Below, piece by piece: positions 29,101-37,873 of a stretch of DNA of 46,231 bases. Numbering within the stretch: the first letter of the stretch is position 1; each line of letters starts with the position of its first letter. Source of the DNA: Clostridiales bacterium GWB2_37_7 (GTDB taxonomy: Bacteria > Bacillota > Clostridia > Lutisporales > Lutisporaceae); contig MGOS01000053.1 in NCBI GenBank assembly GCA_001797185.1, positions 1-46,231 on the forward strand. Reading direction: 5' to 3'. The position numbers and the translations under genes are program-made. The notes under the pieces are model-generated. The model did no database searches. It was given only the letters and a program-made list of their open reading frames with translations, and had not been told where the DNA came from.

Positions 29101-29412
29101 TTGAAAAAAATAGTGTTGGTTTGTTCGGCAGGGATGTCCACTAGCTTATTGGTTACAAAGATGAAGGATGCTGCCAAAAGTCAGGGCATCGAAACGGAGA
29201 TAACAGCTGTTCCAGAGGTAGAGGCAAAGAACAATACAAGTGGCACAGATGTGGTGTTGTTGGCGCCTCAGGTAAGATACCTTTTGAATAGGATGAAGAA
29301 GGATTTGGAGCCTCAGGGGATACCTGTTGCAGTCATCGAGAGTATTAACTACGGCATGATGAACGGTGAGGCAGTAATAAAGCAAGCCATGGAATTAATG
29401 AAAAATAAATAA
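29101..29412 (+). CDS. PTS lactose/cellobiose-family EIIB
   Basis: KKIVLVCSAGMSTSLLVTKM phospho-Cys motif; LLAPQVRY. Confidence 0.92.
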   Translation: MKKIVLVCSAGMSTSLLVTKMKDAAKSQGIETEITAVPEVEAKNNTSGTDVVLLAPQVRYLLNRMKKDLEPQGIPVAVIESINYGMMNGEAVIKQAMELMKNK

Positions 29413-29437
29413 CTACTAAAATTAAAGGGGGATTAGT

Positions 29438-30727
29438 ATGAGAAGGTTTATGGAATTCATGGAAAGGCATTTTGTTCCAATCGCAGCCAGAATAGGAGGT
29501 CAAAGACACCTGGTAGCAATACGAGACGGTTTTGTAAGTATTATGCCCTTGATTCTGGCAGGCTCTTTTGCAGTATTGCTTAACAACACATTATTTGTTT
29601 GGCTGCCTGCATTGAACTTCTTATCAGGTATTAACGGAAATGTATGGTGGGGAACCTTCGCAATCATGACATTATTGGTAGTTTTTTCAACAAGTTACCA
29701 TCTCGCAAAGGGCTACAATGTTGACGCATTGGCAGCAGGCTTAATTTCAGTAGGAGCGTTTTTGGTAGTTACCCCTCAAGCCCATGGTGATGCAGGTTGG
29801 GGCTATATCCATTGGGGATATTTAAATGCCACCGGGCTTTTTACAGGAATTATTGTTGCACTTATTGCCACAGAAATTTTCGTTAAACTCATTAAGAAAA
29901 ATATTATTATCAAAATGCCGGACAATGTGCCTCCTGCAGTAGGAAAAGCTTTTGCAGCTGTAATACCGGGTGTTGTAACATTATTTACCTTTGGGTTATT
30001 GACATTTATCATAACAAAGCTTAATGCAAACAGCTTGTATGACTTGATTTATAATGCAATACAAAAACCTCTGCAAGGCTTTAGTCAGGGTGTAGGTTCC
30101 GCTATCGTACTTGCTATGCTGATTAATTTGTTCTGGTTCTTCGGACTGCATGGGGCAAATATAATGGATCCGATCATGAACTCCTTATATCTGCCAGCTC
30201 TTGAAGCAAATGCTGGAGCGATACAGCAGGGGCTTCAAGCGCCAAATGCTATCACAAGAGTATTCTTTGATACCTATGTTCATCTAGGAGGATCTGGTGC
30301 GACTCTTGCCTTGATACTAGCTATATATCTGGTGAGTAAAAAAAGAAGAGAGTACAAAGAAGTGGCAAAGCTTTCTACCCCGTTGGGCCTGTTCCAAATC
30401 AACGAATCAATGATGTTTGGAATTCCGATAGTTCTTAACCCATTGATGTTCATACCGTTTATTATCATACCGGGTGTATTGACCTTTACAGCTTGGTTAG
30501 CAACAGTTTCGGGATTGATCCCTCCAACTTATGTAGCAATTCCGTGGATCACTCCTGTTGGTATAGGAGCCTTCCTTGCAACAGGTGGAAGCTTCATGGC
30601 AGGATTGGTAGCCCTTGCAAACTTTGCACTGGCTACAGTAATATATCTACCCTTTGTCATGTTATCAGAGCGTATCAGTACGGAAAAAAATGAAGAAGTG
30701 AAAAGTGATAATAAGTTAAGTGCATAA
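29438..30727 (+). CDS. PTS cellobiose/chitobiose-family EIIC
   Basis: RRFMEFMERHFVPIAARIGGQRHLVAIRDGFVSIMPLILAGS; LFQINESMMFGIPIVLNPLMFIPF. Confidence 0.92.
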   Translation: MRRFMEFMERHFVPIAARIGGQRHLVAIRDGFVSIMPLILAGSFAVLLNNTLFVWLPALNFLSGINGNVWWGTFAIMTLLVVFSTSYHLAKGYNVDALAAGLISVGAFLVVTPQAHGDAGWGYIHWGYLNATGLFTGIIVALIATEIFVKLIKKNIIIKMPDNVPPAVGKAFAAVIPGVVTLFTFGLLTFIITKLNANSLYDLIYNAIQKPLQGFSQGVGSAIVLAMLINLFWFFGLHGANIMDPIMNSLYLPALEANAGAIQQGLQAPNAITRVFFDTYVHLGGSGATLALILAIYLVSKKRREYKEVAKLSTPLGLFQINESMMFGIPIVLNPLMFIPFIIIPGVLTFTAWLATVSGLIPPTYVAIPWITPVGIGAFLATGGSFMAGLVALANFALATVIYLPFVMLSERISTEKNEEVKSDNKLSA

Positions 30728-31061
30728 ATGTAATGTAGGGGCAGCTGCCTATTAGGCTGCTGATAGAGAGCATTAAAAATAAAAGCATTGTATACAGCGC
30801 AAAATATGCAGCTTGGTTGTACTTGGCTGCTTGTGAGACTAAAAAGTCCTACCTGATTCAAAGAGGCATCCTTGCCTCTGAATCAGCGTCTGGCATCGTG
30901 CCAGCCTTACGAACTTTATAGCCTCCCTTCACAGAGTACAACACAAACTGCATAACAATGCGCCTTAATACAAAATTTTTATTTTTCTTCAAATGTGTCA
31001 TCAATCTGAAGAGCATCTGACCCCATATCCTTTAAACGTTAAATTTAAGTGAGGATGTTCT

Positions 31062-32393
31062 ATGAATAATAGATTAAAAATAGTTGTTATAGGCGGCGGA
31101 AGCAGCTATACACCGGAGCTGGTGGAGGGTTTGATCAAAAGATTCCATGAGCTTCCTATAGCTGAATTGCATCTGGTTGATATTGAAGACGGCAAGCACA
31201 AGCTTGATATAATATATGACTTGACACAAAGGATGATTGCAAAGGCAGGTCTCTGCATTGAGGTTCGCAAAACTGTGAATCGACGTGAAGCCTTAAGTGA
31301 TGCAGACTTTGTAGTAACACAAATAAGGGTGGGGGGGCTTAAGTGCAGAGCGAATGATGAGAAGTTGCCTCTTAAGCATAATCTGATTGGTCAAGAGACC
31401 AATGGTGCAGGAGGCTTTGCTAAGGCTCTGCGTACAATTCCTGCAATATTGGACATATGCAAGGACATAGAGGAACTTGCGCCAAATGCGTGGCTTATTA
31501 ATTTTACAAACCCTGCCGGCATTATCACAGAGGCAGTTACTCGTTATAGTAAAGTGAAGGTTATAGGTCTTTGCAATGTACCTCTTGGCATGATAAACAA
31601 TGTGGCGCAAATATTAGAGGTTGCAAGCAGCAGGATAAATATAGACTTTGTGGGTCTGAATCATATGGTTTTTGGAAAGGATATATATCTGGATGGAAAT
31701 AAAATAACAGACCTTGTATTAAAAAGAGTATGTGATGGAGCTTATATGTCCATGAACAATATACCAGATCTGAATTGGAGTGTGGACTTTATCAAGGCAC
31801 TCAGGCTATTGCCCTGTCCTTATCACAGATATTATTTTATGACAGATAAAATGCTGGATGAAGAAAGAAAAGCCATAGAGGATGGAAGCGGGGTAAGGGC
31901 TGAGCAGGTACAGAAAATAGAGCATGAGTTATTTGAGTTATACAAGGAACCCATGCTTGATGTAAAGCCTGCTGTATTGGAAAAAAGAGGCGGAGCATAC
32001 TACTCTGAAGCTGCAGTTTCTTTGATAAGCTCTATACATAATGACAAAAAAGCGATCCATGCCGTAAATGTTCGTAATAACAGTGCCATTGCCAATTTGC
32101 CTGAAGATGTAATTGTAGAAGTAAATGCAGTAATAGGAAGAAACGGTGCAATACCAATAACAACAGGGCAGCTGCCTATTCACATAAATGGATTGATTCA
32201 AAGCATAAAGTCCTTTGAGCTGCTAACAGTCGAGGCAGCAGTATTGGGCGATTATTACAAGGCCTTGATGGCTTTGACTATAAATCCCTTGATTGGAGCT
32301 ATAGACATAGCAAAAAAGGTGTTAGATGAAATTTTACAGCAAAACATCAGCTATTTGCCTCAATTTAAAAAAGAGCTTCGGGAAAAGGAGTAA
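31062..32393 (+). CDS. GH4 family 6-phospho-beta-glucosidase / ChbF-like phospho-glycosidase
   Basis: KIVVIGGGSSYTPELVEGL; DFVVTQIRVGGL; NLIGQETNGAGGFAKALRTIP; LCNVPLGM. Confidence 0.9.
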   Translation: MNNRLKIVVIGGGSSYTPELVEGLIKRFHELPIAELHLVDIEDGKHKLDIIYDLTQRMIAKAGLCIEVRKTVNRREALSDADFVVTQIRVGGLKCRANDEKLPLKHNLIGQETNGAGGFAKALRTIPAILDICKDIEELAPNAWLINFTNPAGIITEAVTRYSKVKVIGLCNVPLGMINNVAQILEVASSRINIDFVGLNHMVFGKDIYLDGNKITDLVLKRVCDGAYMSMNNIPDLNWSVDFIKALRLLPCPYHRYYFMTDKMLDEERKAIEDGSGVRAEQVQKIEHELFELYKEPMLDVKPAVLEKRGGAYYSEAAVSLISSIHNDKKAIHAVNVRNNSAIANLPEDVIVEVNAVIGRNGAIPITTGQLPIHINGLIQSIKSFELLTVEAAVLGDYYKALMALTINPLIGAIDIAKKVLDEILQQNISYLPQFKKELREKE

Positions 32394-32398
32394 AAAAT

Positions 32399-32743
32399 AT
32401 GGATTATGAAATGAAAATATTTACAATTATTGCACACAGCGGAGAAGCTAAAAGCTCATGTATGGAAGCTATTAGCCATGCAAAACAGGGTGAATTTGAA
32501 AAGGCGGAAAAATGCATTGCAGAAGCCAACAGCAAGCTGAGATTAGCCCACGAAAGCCAAACAGCACTTATTCAGTCAGAGGCTCAGGGCAAAGAAACAA
32601 AATTGACCTTGCTTATGATACATGCTCAGGATCATTTTATGAATACTATGACAGTAAGAGATTTGGCAGGAGAGTTCATAGAAATGTACAAGTCTATCAG
32701 AAATAATACTGGCAATTATCCACAATATGAGGTAAATAAATGA
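32399..32743 (+). CDS. PTS lactose/cellobiose-family EIIA
   Basis: IIAHSGEAKSSCMEAISHAKQGEFEKAE; LMIHAQDHFMN. Confidence 0.92.
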   Translation: MDYEMKIFTIIAHSGEAKSSCMEAISHAKQGEFEKAEKCIAEANSKLRLAHESQTALIQSEAQGKETKLTLLMIHAQDHFMNTMTVRDLAGEFIEMYKSIRNNTGNYPQYEVNK

Positions 32744-33822
32744 AGAAGCTGGGAATATCGATATATCCTGAAAGAGCTGCATCGTCTGTTTGGATGGAAT
32801 ATCTTAACTTGGCAGCGAAATATGGTTACACCAGAGTATTTACCTGTTTGATATCCGTAGAAGGCGATAAGGACAAGGTGATAAAGGATTTCATAGACAT
32901 AACTTCCCATGCAAAAAAGCTTGGTATGGAGATTATAGCTGATGTAAGTCCTGCAGTATTCAAAGAACTGGGTATCAGCTATCATGATCTCAGTTTTTTT
33001 CAAAGCCTTCAGCTAACAGGACTGAGGCTGGATGAGGGATTTGGCGGAATGGAAGAAAGCATCATGACGCTAAACCCCTATGGTTTAAAGATTGAAATAA
33101 ACATGAGCAGTGGTACTAAATATTTGGATAATATTATATCCTTCAAGCCTAACAAGGATAATCTTATAAGCTGCCACAATTTCTATCCCCATCGCTACAC
33201 AGGGCTTTCTAGAGAGCACTTCCTGAAATGCTCTAGGCAATTCAAGGAACAAGGGATTAAGACGGCTGCTTTTGTGTCTTCAAAGACTGGGGAGCTTGGA
33301 CCTTGGCCAGTTCAGGAGGGTTTATGCACCTTGGAAGAGCATAGATATCTGGCTATAGGGGTTCAAACTAAAGATTTGTTTAACACAGAGCTTATTGATG
33401 ATGTTATAATTGCCAACGCCTTTGCTTCGGAGGAAGAATTGAAATGCTTGAGTAAGCTGGACAGGAATATTTTGACTTTAAATATTGAATTAGAGAGCAA
33501 TATTCCAAATATATATAGTAAAATTGTATTAGAAGAGCTTCATTTCAACAGAGGAGATGTATCAGAATATATGATACGATCAACCCAAAGCAGGGTGAAG
33601 TATAAAGGCAGTGATTTTCCACTGTTTAATCCCGCTGCAATCAAAAGAGGAGATGTACTTATCGAAAGCTCCTTGTATGACAGATATGCAGGAGAAATGC
33701 AAATTGCCCTGAGGGATATGGAGAACAGTGGTAAAACCAATATTGTAGGAAGAATTGTGCAGGAAGAAGTTTTTCTTCTGGATAAGGTACGGCCTTGGCA
33801 AAAGTTTAAGCTAAAAGTATAA
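32740..33822 (+). CDS. mupG: DUF871 / MupG-type 6-phospho-N-acetylmuramidase
   Basis: KLGISIYPE, ADVSPAVFKELGIS, TGLRLDEGFGG, NPYGLKIEIN, ISCHNFYPHRYTGLS, GPWPVQEGLCTLEEHR; overlaps EIIA stop by ATGA. Confidence 0.85.
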   Translation: MKKLGISIYPERAASSVWMEYLNLAAKYGYTRVFTCLISVEGDKDKVIKDFIDITSHAKKLGMEIIADVSPAVFKELGISYHDLSFFQSLQLTGLRLDEGFGGMEESIMTLNPYGLKIEINMSSGTKYLDNIISFKPNKDNLISCHNFYPHRYTGLSREHFLKCSRQFKEQGIKTAAFVSSKTGELGPWPVQEGLCTLEEHRYLAIGVQTKDLFNTELIDDVIIANAFASEEELKCLSKLDRNILTLNIELESNIPNIYSKIVLEELHFNRGDVSEYMIRSTQSRVKYKGSDFPLFNPAAIKRGDVLIESSLYDRYAGEMQIALRDMENSGKTNIVGRIVQEEVFLLDKVRPWQKFKLKV

Positions 33823-33829
33823 ACAGGAC

Positions 33830-34969
33830 GTGATGCTGAATATGAAAGCAATAGTAAATGGTAAGATTATTTTAAAGGATGAAATAATAGAAAACAAAGT
33901 ATTGCTGTATGACAGCAAAATTATTGCAATACAAGATGATCTGGAGCATATGCAGGGGGTAGAATTAATAGATGCTGATAGCTGCTATGTTTCACCGGGA
34001 TTTACCGATATCCACACTCATGGAGCCTTTGGCTGTGATGCCATGGATGAGGATGTTAATGCTTTAAGCACGATCAGCAAAGGTTTGTGTCAATATGGTG
34101 TAACCAGCTTTTTACCTACTACCATGTCAGCAGATAAGAAAAACCTACAAAGAGCATTGGATAATATTCGCAAAGCTGCAAGTTGGGAACCAAAAGGTGC
34201 AAAGGTTCTGGGGGCTCACATGGAGGGTCCTTTTATCAATCCCCTTCGCAAGGGCGCTCATGCGGAAAAGTTTATTATTAAGGCTGAATATGAATTGATT
34301 AAGGACTATTTAGACATTATAAAGCTAATAACCATAGCCCCTGAAATAGAGGGCAATATGGATTTTATAAATGATATGCACCGGCATAGTCATATCAGTT
34401 TTTCCATAGGTCATTCCAATGCTACTTATGAGGAAGCGTTGACTGCTATTGAGTCAGGCATCAAAAGCGCTACGCACTTATTTAATGCAATGGCTGGTAT
34501 GAATCATCGCGAGCCGGGAGTCGTAGGTGCTGTACTAAACAGCGATATCTACTGTGAACTTATAGCAGATAAAATACATGTGCATCCTGTCATGTTCAAG
34601 CTGTTGATGAAGGTTAAAGGCAGTGACAGAATAATACTCATTACAGATGCCATGAGAGCTACCTGCATGAAGCAGGGTGTTTATGACCTGGGAGGCCAGC
34701 AGGTTACTGTAAAGCAAGGTTCAGCCAGGCTGGCAGATGGAACTCTTGCAGGCAGTGTGCTGCGTTTGGATGAAGCGATTAGAAATATAATAGAAAACAC
34801 GGAGCTGTCATTGCCTGAAGCAATAGCAACAGTTACAATAAATCCAGCAAAGCTAATTGGATTGTATGATGAAATTGGAAGTCTCGAAGCAGGTAAAAGT
34901 GCAGATATCACTATTTTTGATGAAAAAATTAATATAAAAACCACTATAATTAATGGAAAGCAAATGTAG
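33830..34969 (+). CDS. nagA: N-acetylglucosamine-6-phosphate deacetylase
   Basis: SPGFTDIHTHGAFGCDAMD, GAHMEGPFINPLRKGAH, SIGHSNATYEEA, ATHLFNAMAGMNHREPG. Confidence 0.93.
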   Translation: MMLNMKAIVNGKIILKDEIIENKVLLYDSKIIAIQDDLEHMQGVELIDADSCYVSPGFTDIHTHGAFGCDAMDEDVNALSTISKGLCQYGVTSFLPTTMSADKKNLQRALDNIRKAASWEPKGAKVLGAHMEGPFINPLRKGAHAEKFIIKAEYELIKDYLDIIKLITIAPEIEGNMDFINDMHRHSHISFSIGHSNATYEEALTAIESGIKSATHLFNAMAGMNHREPGVVGAVLNSDIYCELIADKIHVHPVMFKLLMKVKGSDRIILITDAMRATCMKQGVYDLGGQQVTVKQGSARLADGTLAGSVLRLDEAIRNIIENTELSLPEAIATVTINPAKLIGLYDEIGSLEAGKSADITIFDEKINIKTTIINGKQM

Positions 34970-35014
34970 GGGCTGGTCTTTGTGCCAGCCAGTAACTTTA
35001 TCCGGAGGTACAGT

Positions 35015-35740
35015 ATGCGCATTATAACCGTAAAAGATTATGAGGAACTGAGTAAAAAAGCAGCCAACATATTGGCAAGCCAGATTACTTTGAAGCCAAA
35101 CAGCGTTTTGGGTTTAGCCACGGGCTCGACTCCTGTAGGAGCCTATAGAGAGTTGGTCCGTATTTACAAAGAAGGAGACATAAATTTTTCTGAAGTAGTA
35201 ACCTTTAATCTCGATGAGTATTATGGTTTGGACAAAGAGAATCTACAGAGTTACTATTACTTCATGCGCGATAATATATTCAAATTTGTTAACATAAATA
35301 TAAACAATATTCATATACCCGATGGTAGGGCAAAAAATATCGAGCAAGAATGTATAGGATATGAGGATAAGATAAAACAAGCAGGAGGCATCGATTTGCA
35401 GCTGTTGGGAATAGGAAGAAACGGTCATATAGGCTTTAATGAGCCGGATGTGAAGTTTGAGGCTCAGACGCATTTGGTAACCTTGGATGAGGATACCATA
35501 GAAGCAAATTCACGTTTTTTTGCCTCTATGGAGGAGGTACCGGACCAAGCCATAAGCATGGGGATAAAGACCATCATGCATTCAAGAAAGATACTTCTTC
35601 TTGCCAGTGGGGAAGAAAAGGCAGAAACGATCAATAATATGATCAATGGCAAAATCACACCGGAGTTGCCGGCGTCAGTACTGCAGCTGCATCCTGACGT
35701 AATCGTGCTGCTCGATGAAAAGGCAGCCAGCAAATTATAA
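35015..35740 (+). CDS. nagB: Glucosamine-6-phosphate deaminase
   Basis: LGLATGSTPVGAYRELV, VVTFNLDEYYGL, LQLLGIGRNGHIGFNEPD; ATG at 35015 with GGAGG RBS. Confidence 0.93.
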   Translation: MRIITVKDYEELSKKAANILASQITLKPNSVLGLATGSTPVGAYRELVRIYKEGDINFSEVVTFNLDEYYGLDKENLQSYYYFMRDNIFKFVNININNIHIPDGRAKNIEQECIGYEDKIKQAGGIDLQLLGIGRNGHIGFNEPDVKFEAQTHLVTLDEDTIEANSRFFASMEEVPDQAISMGIKTIMHSRKILLLASGEEKAETINNMINGKITPELPASVLQLHPDVIVLLDEKAASKL

Positions 35741-35748
35741 TTATGAGT

Positions 35749-35818
35749 TGTTCCGATATGTAACGTTGTTCCGTTGTGGAACATGTGATATTGCACAATC
35801 GTGTTCCATGATGGAACG
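35749..35818 (+). promoter_or_regulatory. Array of three enhancer-like inverted repeats (TGTTCC-N5-GGAACA type)
   Basis: TGTTCC-GATAT-GTAACG (35749-35765), TGTTCC-GTTGT-GGAACA (35767-35783), TGTTCC-ATGAT-GGAACG (35802-35818). Confidence 0.8.
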
Positions 35819-35910
35819 TTTTGTAATTAAATATATAACAAAATAAAGTTCATTTCATTAAAACGTTGTTTTATCATGCTTCTACGTATAAATGACGCCT
35901 CATAAATAGT

Positions 35911-35926
35911 TGGCACAGAAATTGCA
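35911..35926 (+). promoter_or_regulatory. Sigma-54 (-24/-12) promoter for the AOR gene
   Basis: TGGCAC-AGAAA-TTGCA, exact consensus; 50 bp before the AOR ATG. Confidence 0.92.
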
Positions 35927-35975
35927 ATATAAAATTGTAGAAAGATTTAGACAAAATCATTTGGGAGGTAATGTA

Positions 35976-37715
35976 ATGAACAAATTTATAAGAGTGGACA
36001 TGACAACATTGAACGTTACTACTGATGAAGTACCTGTTAAATATGTAGGACTGGGAGGGCGTGCACTTACTTCCAACTTTGTTGCTGACGAAGTCAAGCC
36101 TACTTGCCATGCTTTAGGCAAAAACAACAAAATAATTTTTGCCCCTGGTTTACTTAGTGGCACTACAGCTCCTAATTCAGGACGTATTTCAGTCGGAGCC
36201 AAGAGCCCGCTGACCGGTACAATCAAAGAAAGCAACTCTGGTGGTTCTTTTTCACAAAAGATGGCTAAACTGGGCATTAAAGCTTTAGTTATTGAAGGAA
36301 TGCCAGCCGGTGATAAGTTCTATATTGTTAAAATTGATATAAACGGTGTAACGATTGAAGAAGCCCCAGCTGAGATTCTTGGAGGCTGTGGAAACTACAA
36401 GGCTATTGAAGTGTTAAGCGCAAAATACGGCCAAAAAGTCGGTATCGCGCTAGCTGGCCCTGCAGGTGAAAATCGTCTGCCTTCTGCTAATATTTCTTTC
36501 AAAGATCCAGACGGTAATATCCGTAGTGCCGGTCGCGGTGGTTTAGGTGCAGTATTGGGTTCCAAGAAGGTAAAAGCCCTCGTTATTGACGAAACAGGAG
36601 CCGGTGCTGTTCCTATTGCAGATCCTGAAAAATTTAAAGCAGCCGCTAAAGTATTCGCTAAAGCACTTCTGGATCACCCGGTCTCGGGTCAAGGATTGGC
36701 AGCGTATGGTACTGATGTATTGGTTAATATCTTGAATGAAGCTGGCGGTCTACCAGCCAATAACTTCACAGCCGGTCGTATAGAGCATAATGACTGTATC
36801 TCCGGTGAAACTTTGAATGCCACCATTACAGAACGTGGTGGTGATGGTAAAGTATCTCATGGATGCCATCCCGGTTGTGTCATCAGATGTTCGCAGTGGT
36901 ATCCTGACAAGCAAGGAAAATACATCACTAGTGGTTTTGAGTATGAGACTATCTGGGGCCTTGGAGCTGATGCAGGTATCAAGGATTTAGATGACATTGC
37001 ATACATCGACCGTGCAATGGACGACTTAGGTATAGATAGTATAGAAACTGCTGTTGCTATCGCTACTGCAATGGAAGGCGGCCTGCTGCCTTGGGGTGAC
37101 GGTAAAGCCGTGTTGGAGGCGGTTAATCAAATTTACGAGCCTACGCCATTAGGACGAATTCTTGCTAGTGGTACATCTGTTGTAGGTAAGGTTTGTGGTC
37201 TGTTCAGAGTTCCAGTAGTAAAAGATCAAGGTATCCCTGCTTACGACCCGCGCCCAGTCAAGGGTATCGGACTGACTTATGCTACTACCCCAATGGGCGC
37301 TGACCATACTGCAGGATACTGTATCTCCGGTAACATATTAAAGGTAGGCGCTAATATAGATCCACTTAAGAAAGACGGCCAAATCGAATATGCCCGTGCT
37401 ATGCAAATCGGAACAGCTGCTGTTGACAGTACCGGTATGTGTCTATTCGTTTACTTCGGCATAGCTGACAATCCTGGTGGATACCAAGCTCTGATCGACA
37501 TGATCAATGCACAATACGGTATAGCTTTGACTGCTGTCGATGTTGACAAACTGGGTGAATCCGTTCTTAAGGTTGAGCGTGCTTTCAACAAAGCAGCCGG
37601 TTTCACTAACGCACACGATCGTCTGCCTGAATTCTTCGAATATGAGCCATGTCCTCCGCACAATGTGGTTTGGGACTTTACTCCTGAAGAAATCGACGAA
37701 GTTTACAATTTTTAA
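35976..37715 (+). CDS. Aldehyde ferredoxin oxidoreductase family tungsten (or molybdenum) pterin enzyme, 579 aa
   Basis: GGRALTSNFVADEV, SGRISVGAKSPLTGTIKESNSGG, RSAGRGGLGAVLGSKKVKA, CHPGCVIRC Fe-S ligand cluster, DSTGMCLF; ATG at 35976 with GGGAGGT RBS. The track start at 35910 lies inside the sigma-54 promoter. Confidence 0.92.
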   Translation: MNKFIRVDMTTLNVTTDEVPVKYVGLGGRALTSNFVADEVKPTCHALGKNNKIIFAPGLLSGTTAPNSGRISVGAKSPLTGTIKESNSGGSFSQKMAKLGIKALVIEGMPAGDKFYIVKIDINGVTIEEAPAEILGGCGNYKAIEVLSAKYGQKVGIALAGPAGENRLPSANISFKDPDGNIRSAGRGGLGAVLGSKKVKALVIDETGAGAVPIADPEKFKAAAKVFAKALLDHPVSGQGLAAYGTDVLVNILNEAGGLPANNFTAGRIEHNDCISGETLNATITERGGDGKVSHGCHPGCVIRCSQWYPDKQGKYITSGFEYETIWGLGADAGIKDLDDIAYIDRAMDDLGIDSIETAVAIATAMEGGLLPWGDGKAVLEAVNQIYEPTPLGRILASGTSVVGKVCGLFRVPVVKDQGIPAYDPRPVKGIGLTYATTPMGADHTAGYCISGNILKVGANIDPLKKDGQIEYARAMQIGTAAVDSTGMCLFVYFGIADNPGGYQALIDMINAQYGIALTAVDVDKLGESVLKVERAFNKAAGFTNAHDRLPEFFEYEPCPPHNVVWDFTPEEIDEVYNF

Positions 37716-37771
37716 TTAGATCTCCGCTTTTAGCCATCTTGGCTTCGTGGAGTACAATATCCTCATAAAAT

Positions 37772-37801
37772 AGCCGGACCTAGGTCCGGCTCCAAATTTT
37801 T
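37772..37801 (+). terminator. Intra-operon (probably partial) terminator after AOR
   Basis: Perfect 20-nt palindrome AGCCGGACCTAGGTCCGGCT followed by CCAAATTTTTC. Confidence 0.75.
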
Positions 37802-37873
37802 CAGTACTATCGGAGAAGTGTAGAGAATCGTTTTTACAAGGTAGGTTAGAATATTCAGAGGGGGTAAATTTGT

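Noticed and set aside
31331-31337. G7 tract inside the GH4 coding sequence
   Set aside because: The reading frame is intact; without population data a contingency locus is speculative.
35910-35975. Upstream TTG start for the AOR ORF given by the track
   Set aside because: The codons fall on the sigma-54 -24/-12 boxes; ATG at 35976 has a good RBS and gives the expected N-terminus MNKFIRVDM.
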